From NCBI GenBank assembly GCA_934525735.1, contig CAKSZM010000001.1:1-64000 (forward strand): a stretch of DNA of 64,000 nt, in the 5' to 3' direction. Of the stretch, positions 16,899-25,066 are shown piece after piece. Below the pieces are notes generated by a model. The model saw only the letters and a list, made by a program, of their open reading frames with translations, did no database searches and was not told where the DNA came from. Source of the stretch: an uncultured Faecalibacterium sp. Its GTDB lineage: Bacteria > Bacillota > Clostridia > Oscillospirales > Ruminococcaceae. Made by a program: the position numbers and the translations under genes. Positions within the stretch are counted from its first letter, which is position 1. Each line of letters starts with the position of its first letter.

Positions 16899-18130
16899 TG
16901 AAACGACTGTCTGTTCTGCTGCTCACGCTGGCAATGGCGGTCTGCTGCACGCTGCCTGCCTTTGCAGCCGGCACCATCGAAGTCACTGAAGATGTCTCGG
17001 TGTCGGGCGACTATGACTGGACCCGCTTCAAGGGCCAGAACATCACCCTGAACGTCTACAACTGGGGCGAGTATATCTCCAACGGCTCGGACGACAGCGT
17101 AGATGTGGTGTCTGCCTTCGAGCAGCTCACCGGCATCAAGGTGAACTACACCACCTTCGACTCCAACGAGTCCATGTACGCCAAACTGAAATCCGGCGCG
17201 GCGGACTACGATGTGGTCATCCCGTCGGACTATATGGTCGCCAAGATGATCAACGAGGGAATGCTCAAGCCGCTCAATTACGACAACATCCCCAACTTCC
17301 AGAAGATCGACGAGGAATACCGCAACCCGGATTACGACCCGGAAAATGCCTATACGGTGCCCTACATGCTCTGCACCACCGGCATCATCTACAATACCAC
17401 CATGGTGGACAAAGCTCCCACCAGCTGGGCAGACCTGTGGGATGAGCAGTACGCAGGCAATATCCTGATGTTCAACAACAGCCGTGACGCCTACGCGATT
17501 GCTGCATTCAAGAGCGGCCATGACATCAACCCCCAGTCCACGGAAGAAGTGGACGAGGTGGTGAAAGAGCTCAAGGCTCAGAAGCCGCTGGTGCAGGCCT
17601 ACGTCATGGATGAGATCTTTGATAAGATGATCGGCGGCGAGGCGGCCATCGGCGTGTACTATTCCGGCGACGCTATCACCATGATCGACGACAACCCGGA
17701 TCTGGCGTGGGTGTTCCCGGAGGAGGGCAGCGTGTTGTCGGTGGACAGCATGGCCATTCCTGCCACGAGCGAGCATCAGGAAGCCGCCGAGATGTTCATC
17801 AACTTCATGTGCGAGACCGACATCGGCAAGGCGAATGCGGAGTATATCGGTTACACCACCCCCATGCACGATGTGTGGGAGGTGCTGGACGAGGACCTGA
17901 AGGACAGCGAGATCGCCTATCCGCCCGAGGAACTCGCCGCGAAGGAAAAGGTGTTCACTGCGCTGGATGACGAAGTCAACAGCGAGCTGGATGTCAAGTG
18001 GAGCGAGATGAAGAGTTACGATGAAGGCGGCAGCAGCTATCTGTTCCTGATGCTTCTGCTGGCCATGCTGGCGCTGGCGTTCTTCAACATCTGGCGCAAA
18101 CTGCGCAAACGCACCCGGAATCAGTATTAA
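16895..18130 (+). CDS. potD: Polyamine-binding protein PotD with a C-terminal membrane anchor
   Basis: A 411-residue extracytoplasmic polyamine-binding protein. A standard signal peptide (about residues 1-24, cleavage after AFA) has no acceptable lipobox. The mature domain begins the PotD fold at NVYNWGEYIS and carries YDVVIPSDYMV and the acidic/aromatic pocket residues of VYYSGDAITM. The C-terminus, absent from typical PotD, is a hydrophobic helix (near residues 385-400: YLFLMLLLAMLALAFF) followed by RKLRKRTR, so the protein is probably anchored by its C-terminus. The start at 16895 is chosen from GGGAGGGCGT. Confidence 0.9.
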   Translation: MMKRLSVLLLTLAMAVCCTLPAFAAGTIEVTEDVSVSGDYDWTRFKGQNITLNVYNWGEYISNGSDDSVDVVSAFEQLTGIKVNYTTFDSNESMYAKLKSGAADYDVVIPSDYMVAKMINEGMLKPLNYDNIPNFQKIDEEYRNPDYDPENAYTVPYMLCTTGIIYNTTMVDKAPTSWADLWDEQYAGNILMFNNSRDAYAIAAFKSGHDINPQSTEEVDEVVKELKAQKPLVQAYVMDEIFDKMIGGEAAIGVYYSGDAITMIDDNPDLAWVFPEEGSVLSVDSMAIPATSEHQEAAEMFINFMCETDIGKANAEYIGYTTPMHDVWEVLDEDLKDSEIAYPPEELAAKEKVFTALDDEVNSELDVKWSEMKSYDEGGSSYLFLMLLLAMLALAFFNIWRKLRKRTRNQY

Positions 18131-18138
18131 ACAGAATG

Positions 18139-18276
18139 GCCTCGCCCTCTCAGCTTTGCTGTGCTCAGCAGCTCTCCCGGAGGGAGAACCTTTGGCATTC
18201 CATGCAAAGCGCATGGTTTCACCAGAGCCTCTCCCTTTGGGAGAGGTGCCGCCGCAGGCGGCGGAGAGGGCGAGGC
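18139..18276. repeat. Palindromic 138-bp intergenic repeat (MITE/REP-like)
   Basis: Perfect 13-base inverted ends (GCCTCGCCCTCTC at 18139; GAGAGGGCGAGGC at 18264). Internal palindromes include CCTCTCCCTTTGGGAGAGG (18228-18246) and a GCCGCCGCAGGCGGCGG stem. There is no coding potential. Its position just after the potD stop and the whole-element folding are typical of short non-autonomous repeats scattered in gut Clostridia. It may also end potD transcription, though no T run follows. Confidence 0.8.
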
Positions 18277-18318
18277 TTGCTTATTGGTAAGATCATTTCT
18301 GATTTAAAAAGGAGCTTT

Positions 18319-19053
18319 ATGGAACCCAATCATTACATCGAGACCGTCACCGTCCTGAACGCCGACGCCGACTTCCGCAGCCTGCTCAAGCCCAGCGCCC
18401 TGCTGCGCTATGTGGAGCAGGTTTCGGCTGACCACGCCCGGGCCTTCGGCATGGACGATGCCTTTTTCCGGAAACAGGGCGTGGCCTTTCTCGTGGGCAA
18501 GCAGGCGCTGCAGTTCACCCGTGTGCCGCGCCGCACCGAAACGCTCATTCTGACCACCCGCGCGGAAGAGAGCCGCCGCGGCTCCATCAAACGCATCACC
18601 ACCGTGACCGATGCCTCCGGCGCGCAGGTGGCAATGGTGGACTGCCGCTGGATCGTGGTGAGTCTTGCAGAGGGCCGCATCCTGCGCCAGCCCGGCTGGA
18701 CGGTGGAAGACTTCTGGAACGAGAACGTGGAGGGCGAACTGCCCCTGCAGCTGCACAAATGCCGGGACGGACTGATCCGTGCAGGGGAGTGGACGGCGCA
18801 CTATTCGCAGTGCGACCTGAACGGGCATATCAACAATGCCTTTTATCTCGACATTGCCTGCGACGCTCTGCCGCTGGACGTGCTGAAGCAGGGACCGGTG
18901 AAATTTGCTTCGGTCAACTATCACCGCGAAGTTCCCCTGGGCGGAAAACTGGAGGTGCTCTATGCTCCTTCGGCAGAGGGGTGGTATCTCATCGGCCGGC
19001 ACGATGGGCAGACCAGCTTCGAGTGTTATCTGGAGCTTGACACAGAAAATTAA
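18319..19053 (+). CDS. Acyl-ACP thioesterase
   Basis: A 244-residue double hot-dog acyl-ACP thioesterase. The second domain carries the Asn/His catalytic region in DLNGHINNAFYLDI (near residue 173). The N-terminal domain has the VLVGKQALQFTRVPRRTE-like strand and PRR substrate loop. It hydrolyses acyl-ACP to free fatty acid and ends chain elongation. The start at 18319 follows AAAGGAG; the frame upstream runs through the palindromic repeat and is not used. Single gene, followed by an unrelated promoter. Confidence 0.88.
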   Translation: MEPNHYIETVTVLNADADFRSLLKPSALLRYVEQVSADHARAFGMDDAFFRKQGVAFLVGKQALQFTRVPRRTETLILTTRAEESRRGSIKRITTVTDASGAQVAMVDCRWIVVSLAEGRILRQPGWTVEDFWNENVEGELPLQLHKCRDGLIRAGEWTAHYSQCDLNGHINNAFYLDIACDALPLDVLKQGPVKFASVNYHREVPLGGKLEVLYAPSAEGWYLIGRHDGQTSFECYLELDTEN

Positions 19054-19086
19054 CAAAAGAAATGACAAAGAAATTACAAAACCCTA

Positions 19087-19115
19087 TTGCAAAATGATTT
19101 CAAAAGAGTTACAAT
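19087..19115 (+). promoter_or_regulatory. Promoter for a non-coding RNA
   Basis: TTGCAA at 19087, exactly 17 bases, TACAAT at 19110. No protein-coding start with a ribosome site follows before the terminator at 19266. Confidence 0.7.
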
Positions 19116-19121
19116 ATGGTT

Positions 19122-19306
19122 ACAGCAAGGGCAGAGGCCCTGCTGAGCGTGAAATCTTTTTCTTCTTGTTTTTTTGGGATATCGGGCACAGATCCTCCTC
19201 CTCCGGCTGTTCTCCTTCACAGCTGTGACTCATGTGCCGCACAGGCGATATCCCGCTTCGTGTGCAAAAAAGCCCGTCCTTTCTCCGGACGGGCTTTTTT
19301 GCACCC
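19122..19306 (+). ncRNA. Candidate small RNA of about 185 nt, promoter to terminator
   Basis: The transcript starts about seven bases after the TACAAT box and ends at the strong terminator. Hairpin 1 is CAGCAAGGGC/GCCCTGCTG (19124-19146, loop AGAG). A pyrimidine-rich single strand follows (19156-19175). Hairpin 2 has GGGATATCG/CGATATCCC (19176 and 19245) enclosing GGCACA/TGTGCC. Hairpin 3 is the terminator, AAAAAGCCCGTCC/GGACGGGCTTTTT. I cannot assign it to 6S, SRP, RNase P or tmRNA. The 472-base gap 19054-19525 otherwise holds only the guaB promoter region. Confidence 0.6.
19266..19304 (+). terminator. Bidirectional-looking terminator of the small RNA
   Basis: Perfect 13-base stem (AAAAAGCCCGTCC and its complement) with a T run on the plus strand and an A run before it. 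Confidence 0.9.
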
Positions 19307-19437
19307 TGAAAACGGCGCATTCTGCCGGTAAAGTATGACCTTACACCGTTTTGGTGGGCATTTTGCCTGTTTTTCTGCAAAGGACATTTGCAAAGTTTGG
19401 CGGGGCAGGGGTTTGTATTCTGGCCGGCTTTGTGGTA

Positions 19438-19449
19438 TTGTATATACAA
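19438..19449. promoter_or_regulatory. Twelve-base palindrome upstream of guaB, operator candidate
   Basis: TTGTATATACAA is a perfect palindrome of the GntR-operator type. It lies 11 bases upstream of a putative guaB -35 (TTGCAA at 19461; -10 TAGAAT at 19486, 19-base spacer). The cognate regulator is not in this window. Confidence 0.4.
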
Positions 19450-19525
19450 CAATTTATAAGTTGCAAACATGAATTGATTTTGTTGTAGAATGCTTTTGCT
19501 GCGATAAGAGAAAAGGAGTTTGAAC

Positions 19526-21040
19526 ATGGCTTATTTTTATGAAGAACCTTCCCGCACCTTCGGCGAATACCTGCTGGTTCCGGGCTATTCCTCCGCAGAG
19601 AACGTTCCCACGGCCGTCAGCCTCAAGACCCCGCTGGTCAAGTACCGCAAGGGTGAGGAAGAGTGCCCCCTGCAGATGAACATCCCCATGATCAGTGCCA
19701 TCATGCAGTCGGTCTCCGGCGATAAGCTGGCCATTGCACTGGCTCGTCAGGGCGGCGTGTCCTTCATCTACGGTTCCCAGAGCATCGAGAGCGAGGCCGC
19801 CATGGTGCGCCGTGTCAAGAGCTTCAAGGCTGGTTACGTTGTTTCCGATTCCAATCTGGCTCCCACTGCCACCCTGCACGACGTGCTGGAGCTGAAGGCA
19901 CGCACCGGCCACTCCACCATCGCCATCACGGCCGACGGCACCCCGAACGGCAAACTGCTGGGCATCGTGGCCTCCCGCGATTACCGCGTCAACCACACCC
20001 CCGATGATGCACCTGTCACCACCTTCATGACCCCCATCGAGAAGCTGGTCACCGCTCCGGAGAACACTTCCCTGCACGACTGCAACAACATCATCTGGGA
20101 CAACAAGATCAACACTCTGCCTCTGGTGGATGCCGAAGGCAACCTGAAGTATATCGTCTTCCGCAAGGACTACGACTCCCACAAAAAGAACGCAAACGAA
20201 CTGCTGGATGCCAACAAGAGCTATGTGGTCGGCGCCGGTATCAACACCCGCGACTACGCCGAGCGCGTGCCTGCACTGGTGGAAGCCGGCGTGGATGTGC
20301 TGTGCATCGACTCCTCCGAGGGCTACTCCGAGTGGCAGGCCCGCACCATCCACTGGATCCGCGAAAACTACGGCGACAAGGTGAAGGTCGGCGCAGGCAA
20401 CGTTGTGGACGCCGAGGGCTTCCGCTTCCTCGCCGAGCAGGGTGCCGACTTCGTGAAGATCGGTATCGGCGGCGGCTCCATCTGCATCACCCGCGAGACC
20501 AAGGGCATCGGCCGCGGTCAGGCTACCGCGGTCATCGAGGTGGCAAAGGCCCGTGATGAGTACTTCAAGGAGACCGGCATCTACGTGCCTATCTGCTCTG
20601 ATGGCGGCATCGTCCACGATTACCACATTACCCTCGCTCTGGCCATGGGCGCCGACTTCGTCATGCTGGGCCGCTACTTTGCCCGCTTCGACGAAAGCCC
20701 CACGAACAAGGTACGCATCAACGGCCAGTATATGAAGGAGTACTGGGGCGAAGGCTCCAACCGTGCCCGCAACTGGCAGCGCTACGATCTGGGCGGCTCC
20801 AGCAAGCTGAGCTTTGAGGAAGGCGTGGACAGCTACGTGCCGTATGCAGGCCCGCTGGCCGACGGCGTGCAGACCACCCTGTACAAGGTCAAGAGCACCA
20901 TGTGCAACTGCGGCGCTCTGTCCATCCCCGAGCTGCAGCAGAAGGCCAAGCTGACTGTGGTCTCCTCCACCTCCATTGTCGAGGGCGGCAGCCATGACGT
21001 TGTGCTGAAGAACGCAACCCCCAATATGATGAACGGCTGA
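19526..21040 (+). CDS. guaB: IMP dehydrogenase
   Basis: A 504-residue IMP dehydrogenase. It makes XMP from IMP with NAD, the committed step to GMP. The (beta/alpha)8 barrel is interrupted by a CBS pair (about residues 110-225). The catalytic Cys320 is in [10 protein letters not shown], and the flap Arg-Tyr is in NWQRYDLGG. The C-terminal half ([32 protein letters not shown]) differs from the B. subtilis YRGMGS type and matches what I recall of the Tritrichomonas foetus enzyme very closely. ATG at 19526 after AAAAGGAG; the TTG two codons earlier is inside the ribosome site region. Confidence 0.96.
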   Translation: MAYFYEEPSRTFGEYLLVPGYSSAENVPTAVSLKTPLVKYRKGEEECPLQMNIPMISAIMQSVSGDKLAIALARQGGVSFIYGSQSIESEAAMVRRVKSFKAGYVVSDSNLAPTATLHDVLELKARTGHSTIAITADGTPNGKLLGIVASRDYRVNHTPDDAPVTTFMTPIEKLVTAPENTSLHDCNNIIWDNKINTLPLVDAEGNLKYIVFRKDYDSHKKNANELLDANKSYVVGAGINTRDYAERVPALVEAGVDVLCIDSSEGYSEWQARTIHWIRENYGDKVKVGAGNVVDAEGFRFLAEQGADFVKIGIGGGSICITRETKGIGRGQATAVIEVAKARDEYFKETGIYVPICSDGGIVHDYHITLALAMGADFVMLGRYFARFDESPTNKVRINGQYMKEYWGEGSNRARNWQRYDLGGSSKLSFEEGVDSYVPYAGPLADGVQTTLYKVKSTMCNCGALSIPELQQKAKLTVVSSTSIVEGGSHDVVLKNATPNMMNG

Positions 21041-21056
21041 TCGTTTTCAGCTATCT

Positions 21057-21090
21057 GCCGCCTGTGCCGCTGTGCATGGGCGGCTTTTTG
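21057..21090 (+). terminator. guaB terminator
   Basis: GCCGCC and GGGCGGC stem around a 15-base loop, followed by TTTTTG. Confidence 0.75.
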
Positions 21091-21268
21091 TTACCGGAAT
21101 TTGACCTTGATTTTCCAAAAGGGCTTGAACATCCTCCGGTTTGGTGCTATCATGATAGAAACGCACTGTCAAGACAGCTTGGGTGCGGCCGCTTTTCCAA
21201 AGGAAAAGCATAACGGCAGGGGACAACGAGGAACCATTGCCGGGTGCAAAGAAGAGAGGATATTATTC

Positions 21269-22786
21269 ATGGACGAGATCAAGGTTGTGCCCTACATTCC
21301 GGATGAGGACTACGACAACCCCGCGATGGTCGTGGATTTTTACGAATTTACCATGGCAAACTGCCTGTTCCTGCATGGGTTCAAGGACACCACACTGGTG
21401 TTTGATATGTTCTTCCGCAAGAACCCGGACAATCAGGGCTATTCCATCAGCGCCGGACAGCGCAAGCTGACCCGCTTTTTGATGAACTACCACTTCAACG
21501 CGCAGGACATCTGGTGGCTGCGCACTAAGGGTATGAGCGAAGAATTCTGTGAATATCTGCGCAACTATCAGTGGAAGGGCGATATGTATGCTCTGCCCGA
21601 GGGCACGGTGTGCTACCCCCATGTGCAGATGGTCCGGATCGAGTGCGATCTGGTGGGCGCGATCCTGATCGAGACCTACCTGCTGCAGACCATGAACTTC
21701 CACAGCCTGATCGCTACCAAGGCCACCCGCGTCACCGGTCTGAACACCCATACGCCCCGCAGCGTCATGGAGTTCGGCACCCGCCGCGCACAGGGCGAGA
21801 GCGCCGGCAACGACGGCGCATACGCAGCAGTTCTTGGCGGCTGCGTCGGTACAGCAAACTGCCTGGCTGAGATGAAGTTCGGCGCGGACGTCAAGGCTGT
21901 GGGCACTGTGGCGCACAGCTTCATCGAGTTCTTCCCGACCGAGTTCGACGCTTTCAAGGCCTTTGCCGATACCTACCCGGATTCGGTCAGCCTGCTGCTG
22001 GATACCTATAACATCATGGAGAGCGGTCTGCCCAACCTCATCAAGCTGGATGACTACCTCATTGAGAAGTATCCCGACGACCCCAACCGCCGTGTCAAGA
22101 GCGCCCGCATCGACTCCGGCGACCTTGCCCGCGGCTCCAAACGCCTGCGCAAGGCACTGGACGCGGCAGGCAAGCCCTACATCAAGCTGGTGGCTTCCAA
22201 CGGTCTGGACGAGAAGAAGATCGCCAACATGGAGCTGTATGAGCACGCACACTTCGATTCCTACGGCGTGGGTGAGAACCTGATCACCTCCGCCTCCGAC
22301 CCTGTATTCGGCGGCGTGTACAAGCTGGTGGCGGTCAAGCAGCCGGACGGCAGCTACATTCCCAAGATGAAGTGTTCGGATTCCGCCAGCAAGGCCATCA
22401 TCCCGGGCAAGAAGATGCCGTGGCGGCTCTACGACGAGAACGGTCAGGCCCAGTGTGACCTGATCGCCATGGATGATGAAGTGATCGAGGCCGGCAAGCC
22501 CATCACAATGGTCAATCTGGACTCTGATGCCATCGAGCGCACCGTCACCTTCACCCCGACGGCTGTGAAAAAACTGCTGGTGCCGCATATTCTGAACGGC
22601 CAGCTGGCCATTGAGCTGCCTTCCGTTGCCGAGAAGAAAGCCTACATCGCAAAACAGCTCACCGAGGAAACCTGGGAGAGCGAGCTGCGTCTGGAGTGCC
22701 CGCATAAGCACTATGTCAACATGACCCCGGCCGTGGCTGAGTGCCGCTCCAAGATGTATGCCGAACTGCACGGCGGTAAGGTGTAA
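21269..22786 (+). CDS. pncB: Nicotinate phosphoribosyltransferase
   Basis: A 505-residue enzyme of the bacterial NAPRTase type. It has DFYEFTMANCLF at the N-terminus, the phosphorylatable/active-site histidine region GTVAHSFIEFF (near residue 215), the DSGDLA phosphoribosyl motif (near residue 282) and a C-terminal extension with cysteine-poor HKHYVNMTP. It salvages nicotinate into NaMN for NAD synthesis. The start at 21269 follows GAGAGG; the longer frame upstream lacks a ribosome site. It lies next to guaB but has its own leader of about 170 bases after the guaB terminator. Confidence 0.93.
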   Translation: MDEIKVVPYIPDEDYDNPAMVVDFYEFTMANCLFLHGFKDTTLVFDMFFRKNPDNQGYSISAGQRKLTRFLMNYHFNAQDIWWLRTKGMSEEFCEYLRNYQWKGDMYALPEGTVCYPHVQMVRIECDLVGAILIETYLLQTMNFHSLIATKATRVTGLNTHTPRSVMEFGTRRAQGESAGNDGAYAAVLGGCVGTANCLAEMKFGADVKAVGTVAHSFIEFFPTEFDAFKAFADTYPDSVSLLLDTYNIMESGLPNLIKLDDYLIEKYPDDPNRRVKSARIDSGDLARGSKRLRKALDAAGKPYIKLVASNGLDEKKIANMELYEHAHFDSYGVGENLITSASDPVFGGVYKLVAVKQPDGSYIPKMKCSDSASKAIIPGKKMPWRLYDENGQAQCDLIAMDDEVIEAGKPITMVNLDSDAIERTVTFTPTAVKKLLVPHILNGQLAIELPSVAEKKAYIAKQLTEETWESELRLECPHKHYVNMTPAVAECRSKMYAELHGGKV

Positions 22787-22816
22787 AGGGCCTCTCAAAA
22801 TCAAAAAATCTGTAAA

Positions 22817-22860
22817 GCGGCGCAGCTTTGTGTATTGCACGGGGCTGCGCCGTTTTTTTA
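22817..22860 (+). terminator. Terminator of the nicotinate phosphoribosyltransferase gene
   Basis: CGGCGCAGC pairs with GCTGCGCCG, followed by TTTTTTTA. Confidence 0.88.
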
Positions 22861-22900
22861 GAATCGATTTCGGGAACAGCGTAAAGGGTGATCTGATTCC

Positions 22901-23425
22901 TGGAGAACATGGAAAAAGATTTGCAGAATTCGTCCTATGCCGGAAGCCTTTGATGTCTGTGCCCAGCTGTGCGAGTGCGCGGTGCAGTTCGAGGATGTCT
23001 GGGAAAAGAAAAACCTCGACTTTGAAGCTGACCTGGAGGACAGTGCGGAGGTTTATGCAGACCCGGGTCTGCTGGAAGTGGTGTGGACGAATCTGCTCTC
23101 CAATGCTGTCAAATTTACGCCGGAAGGCGGCAGCGTGACGCTGCGCCAGCGGGCGGAGCCGGGCCGGGTGTTGGTCTCGGTGCAGGACACAGGCTGCGGC
23201 ATGACTTCCGAGACAATGCAGCATATCTACGATAAATTCTATCAGGGAGATTCCAGCCATGCCACCCACGGCAACGGACTTGGTTTGGCACTGGTAAAGC
23301 GTATTCTGGAACTGTCGGACGGCATCATCACGGTGGAGAGTACGTTGGGCAAAGGCTCAGTCTTTACAGTCGCGCTGCCCTGCGCGCCTCAGAACACACC
23401 GGAGAAATCAGGATGGATCAGATGA
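22901..23425 (+). pseudogene. Remnant of a sensor histidine kinase (ATP-binding half only)
   Basis: From 22937 a 162-codon frame encodes the tail of a HisKA/HATPase kinase: NLLSNAVKFTPEGG (N box), DTGCGM (G1), FYQGDSSHATHGNGLGLALVKRI (F and G2 boxes) and GKGSVFTVALP. Sensor, membrane and phospho-acceptor parts are missing. Codons just upstream of the ATG in the same frame (W-K-K-I-C-R-I-R-P) look like the continuation of the lost dimerisation domain, so the break is a deletion, not a natural start. There is no ribosome site. It overlaps the next gene by 13 bases. Confidence 0.75.
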
Positions 23426-23934
23426 AATACTTTACGGCCTACGAATACAAAGAAATCACAATGCGCAGCGACAAGGCCCCGTTCTATCTGGATTGCTACG
23501 AGAGCTTCGGCTGGCAGCAGGATGAGAATTTCCCCATGCAGGAAACAAAGAATACGGTACTTATCCGCCTCAAGCGGGACCGTAAGCTCGTGAACCGGAC
23601 CGAGCTGACCCGTCTGCAGCGGAGCTTTGAAGCCGGCATGGACGAGATCACCGCGCTGGAGCACTCCAAAACGACGGCGGCAACCATCTGGGCGCTGTGC
23701 ATTGCATTGGCAGGAACCGCTTTTATGGCCGGGTCGGTGTTTGCCGTTACGGCAGATCCGCCCCGCATCGCGCTGTGCATCCTGCTGGCCGTTCCGGCCT
23801 TTGCGGGCTGGATCGCACCTTACTTTGTGTACCGCATCGTCCGGGACAAAAAGACCCGGCAGGTGAATCCTTTTATCGAGGAAAAAACCGAAGAAATTTA
23901 CGCAATGTGCGAGAAAGGCCAGAGCATGCTCTGA
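23413..23934 (+). CDS. Hypothetical two-helix membrane protein
   Basis: A 173-residue protein of unknown function. Residues 1-90 are charged and cytoplasmic-looking (repeated K/R/E/D, one YKEITMR stretch). Two membrane helices lie at about 93-115 and 119-140, then an acidic-basic tail. The ATG at 23413 follows AGAAATCAGG, a modest ribosome site. It starts inside the 3' end of the kinase remnant, so it was probably the second gene of a former kinase operon. A terminator follows at 23952. Confidence 0.6.
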   Translation: MDQMKYFTAYEYKEITMRSDKAPFYLDCYESFGWQQDENFPMQETKNTVLIRLKRDRKLVNRTELTRLQRSFEAGMDEITALEHSKTTAATIWALCIALAGTAFMAGSVFAVTADPPRIALCILLAVPAFAGWIAPYFVYRIVRDKKTRQVNPFIEEKTEEIYAMCEKGQSML

Positions 23935-23951
23935 ATATTCCGCCTTGTCTG

Positions 23952-23984
23952 AAAGCAGCTGGAGTGATCCGGCTGCTTTTTGTT
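23952..23984 (+). terminator. Terminator after the two-helix protein gene
   Basis: AAAGCAGC(TGG) pairs with (CC)GGCTGCTTT, followed by TTGTTTT. Confidence 0.75.
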
Positions 23985-24099
23985 TTACCAAAATCAGCAT
24001 TAACAAAACCCAAACAAAAGCCAAACATTCGGCAAACACAGCCGGTGTATACTCTCTCTCTCGTAAACAGCAAATGAACCGCAGAAAGGAGAAAAATCA

Positions 24100-24270
24100 A
24101 TGGCACAGTATCGCATCAAGTCCGGAAAAATCGGCAACGAATTGATCGGCACTTACTATAAAATCGAAGATGGCGTAGTAGGCACTTACAAAAAGATCGA
24201 AACAGCCTTCGTGGAGCGCTTTCTGGAGAAAACGGATGACGCGCCGAAGAATGACGAAATAAACAAATAA
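24100..24270 (+). CDS. Small 56-residue protein with a repeated KIE-G-Y/V motif
   Basis: A short gene that length filters easily miss. ATG at 24100 after AGAAAGGAG, stop at 24270. The protein opens MAQYRIKSGKIGNELIGTYY and repeats the pattern Y-K-K/K-I-E-x-G-V-V-G-T-Y-K-K-I-E, ending in an acidic-basic tail. I recall similar small proteins of unknown function in many Clostridia. It lies 26 bases before a small membrane protein gene, probably in one transcript. Confidence 0.65.
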   Translation: MAQYRIKSGKIGNELIGTYYKIEDGVVGTYKKIETAFVERFLEKTDDAPKNDEINK

Positions 24271-24296
24271 ACAACCATTTACAGGAGGAAATTATC

Positions 24297-24587
24297 ATGA
24301 AAAAAAGCAACTTTATCGCACTCATCCTCGGCACCATTGGTGTCATTTTCTTTGCACTGGGCATGTGCATGGCCACCATCGCAGAGTGGGGCATGTTCCG
24401 TCAGGGCATCGTCGGCGGCGTGATCGGTCTGGCCAGCGTCGCTGCCACCGCTCTGTCCGTTATCATCAGCGGCAATCCCTTCAGCTGGATCGAAAGCACC
24501 ATGAACGCCGGCAAGAACTTCATTGAAGCTTCTATGAATGCCGGTGCAAACTTCCTGAACAAGCTGATGGGTATTTCCACTCTGTAA
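24297..24587 (+). CDS. Small membrane protein, function unknown
   Basis: A 96-residue protein with two helices (residues 6-28 and 38-58) and an amphipathic C-terminus carrying a repeated SxMNAGxNF motif (STMNAGKNF, ASMNAGANF). Strong ribosome site AGGAGGA. Co-transcribed with the 56-residue protein upstream and followed by a terminator. Not recognised as a named family. Confidence 0.65.
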   Translation: MKKSNFIALILGTIGVIFFALGMCMATIAEWGMFRQGIVGGVIGLASVAATALSVIISGNPFSWIESTMNAGKNFIEASMNAGANFLNKLMGISTL

Positions 24588-24622
24588 GCTGCTGTTATTT
24601 CCTTTTCCAGATTCCTCTGCCA

Positions 24623-24666
24623 TCGCCCGGCGATCCTGAACTGTCAGGCTCGCCGGGCGGCTTTTT
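24623..24666 (+). terminator. Terminator of the small-protein pair
   Basis: CGCCCGGCGA and TCGCCGGGCGG stem with an inner CCTGA/TCAGG helix, followed by CTTTTT. Confidence 0.85.
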
Positions 24667-24699
24667 GCGTGCCGTTCCGACAGCAGCAGAAAACCCGGA

Positions 24700-24728
24700 T
24701 TGACAGCAAAGACAAACTGCAATACAAT
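24700..24728 (+). promoter_or_regulatory. Promoter of the 63-residue protein gene
   Basis: Perfect TTGACA at 24700, 17 bases, TACAAT at 24723. Confidence 0.75.
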
Positions 24729-24767
24729 GGACACAGAAGAGCAGCCATGGCCGAAAGGATGGGGACA

Positions 24768-24959
24768 ATGCCGGAGCAGAAAGCACTTTCCGAATCACCG
24801 GAACTGAAAAAATGTCTGGAGCGCTTGAATCAGACCGAAGAGGGATATTATAAGGTTTCGTCTCTGCCGGAACTTGCCGGTGTCCTGCGGAAGCTGCAGG
24901 CAGAAAAAGCCCGTCAGAACGGCGTACCTGAAAAAACAAAGCGGAAAGCAAAGTGGTAA
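24768..24959 (+). CDS. Hypothetical 63-residue charged protein
   Basis: Helical, highly charged small protein (ESPELKKCLERLNQTEEGYY, then LPELAGVLRKLQAEKARQNG and a KTKRKAKW tail). The ATG at 24768 is preferred because AAAGGA lies eight bases before it; ATGs at 24747 and 24759 lack a spaced ribosome site. It has its own consensus promoter and no partner gene. Function unknown. Confidence 0.55.
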   Translation: MPEQKALSESPELKKCLERLNQTEEGYYKVSSLPELAGVLRKLQAEKARQNGVPEKTKRKAKW

Positions 24960-25022
24960 AACCTGTCCGGCAGTCGAACCGCGGTCAGATCAAAGCGGGC
25001 TGTAAAGTGGGTTTTTGCAAAA

Positions 25023-25064
25023 GAAAAGCTCCTGAAAACTTGCGTTCTCAGGAGCTTTTCTTTT
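25023..25064. terminator. Convergent terminator between the 63-residue gene and tRNA-Leu
   Basis: Stem AAAAGCTCCTGA/TCAGGAGCTTTT with T runs on both strands; it can end the plus-strand gene and the minus-strand tRNA. Confidence 0.85.
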
Positions 25065-25066
25065 GA

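Noticed and set aside
19122-19306. 6S RNA
   Set aside because: 6S RNA folds as one long rod with a central bubble and paired ends; this region forms three separate hairpins.
21263-23269. Minus-strand frame of 668 codons over the nicotinate phosphoribosyltransferase gene
   Set aside because: Antisense shadow of a clear enzyme; such long shadows are expected from the GC-rich codon pattern.
22937-23425. Functional anti-sigma factor-like ATPase
   Set aside because: The motifs are those of a histidine kinase C-terminus, there is no ribosome site, and upstream codons continue the kinase pattern.
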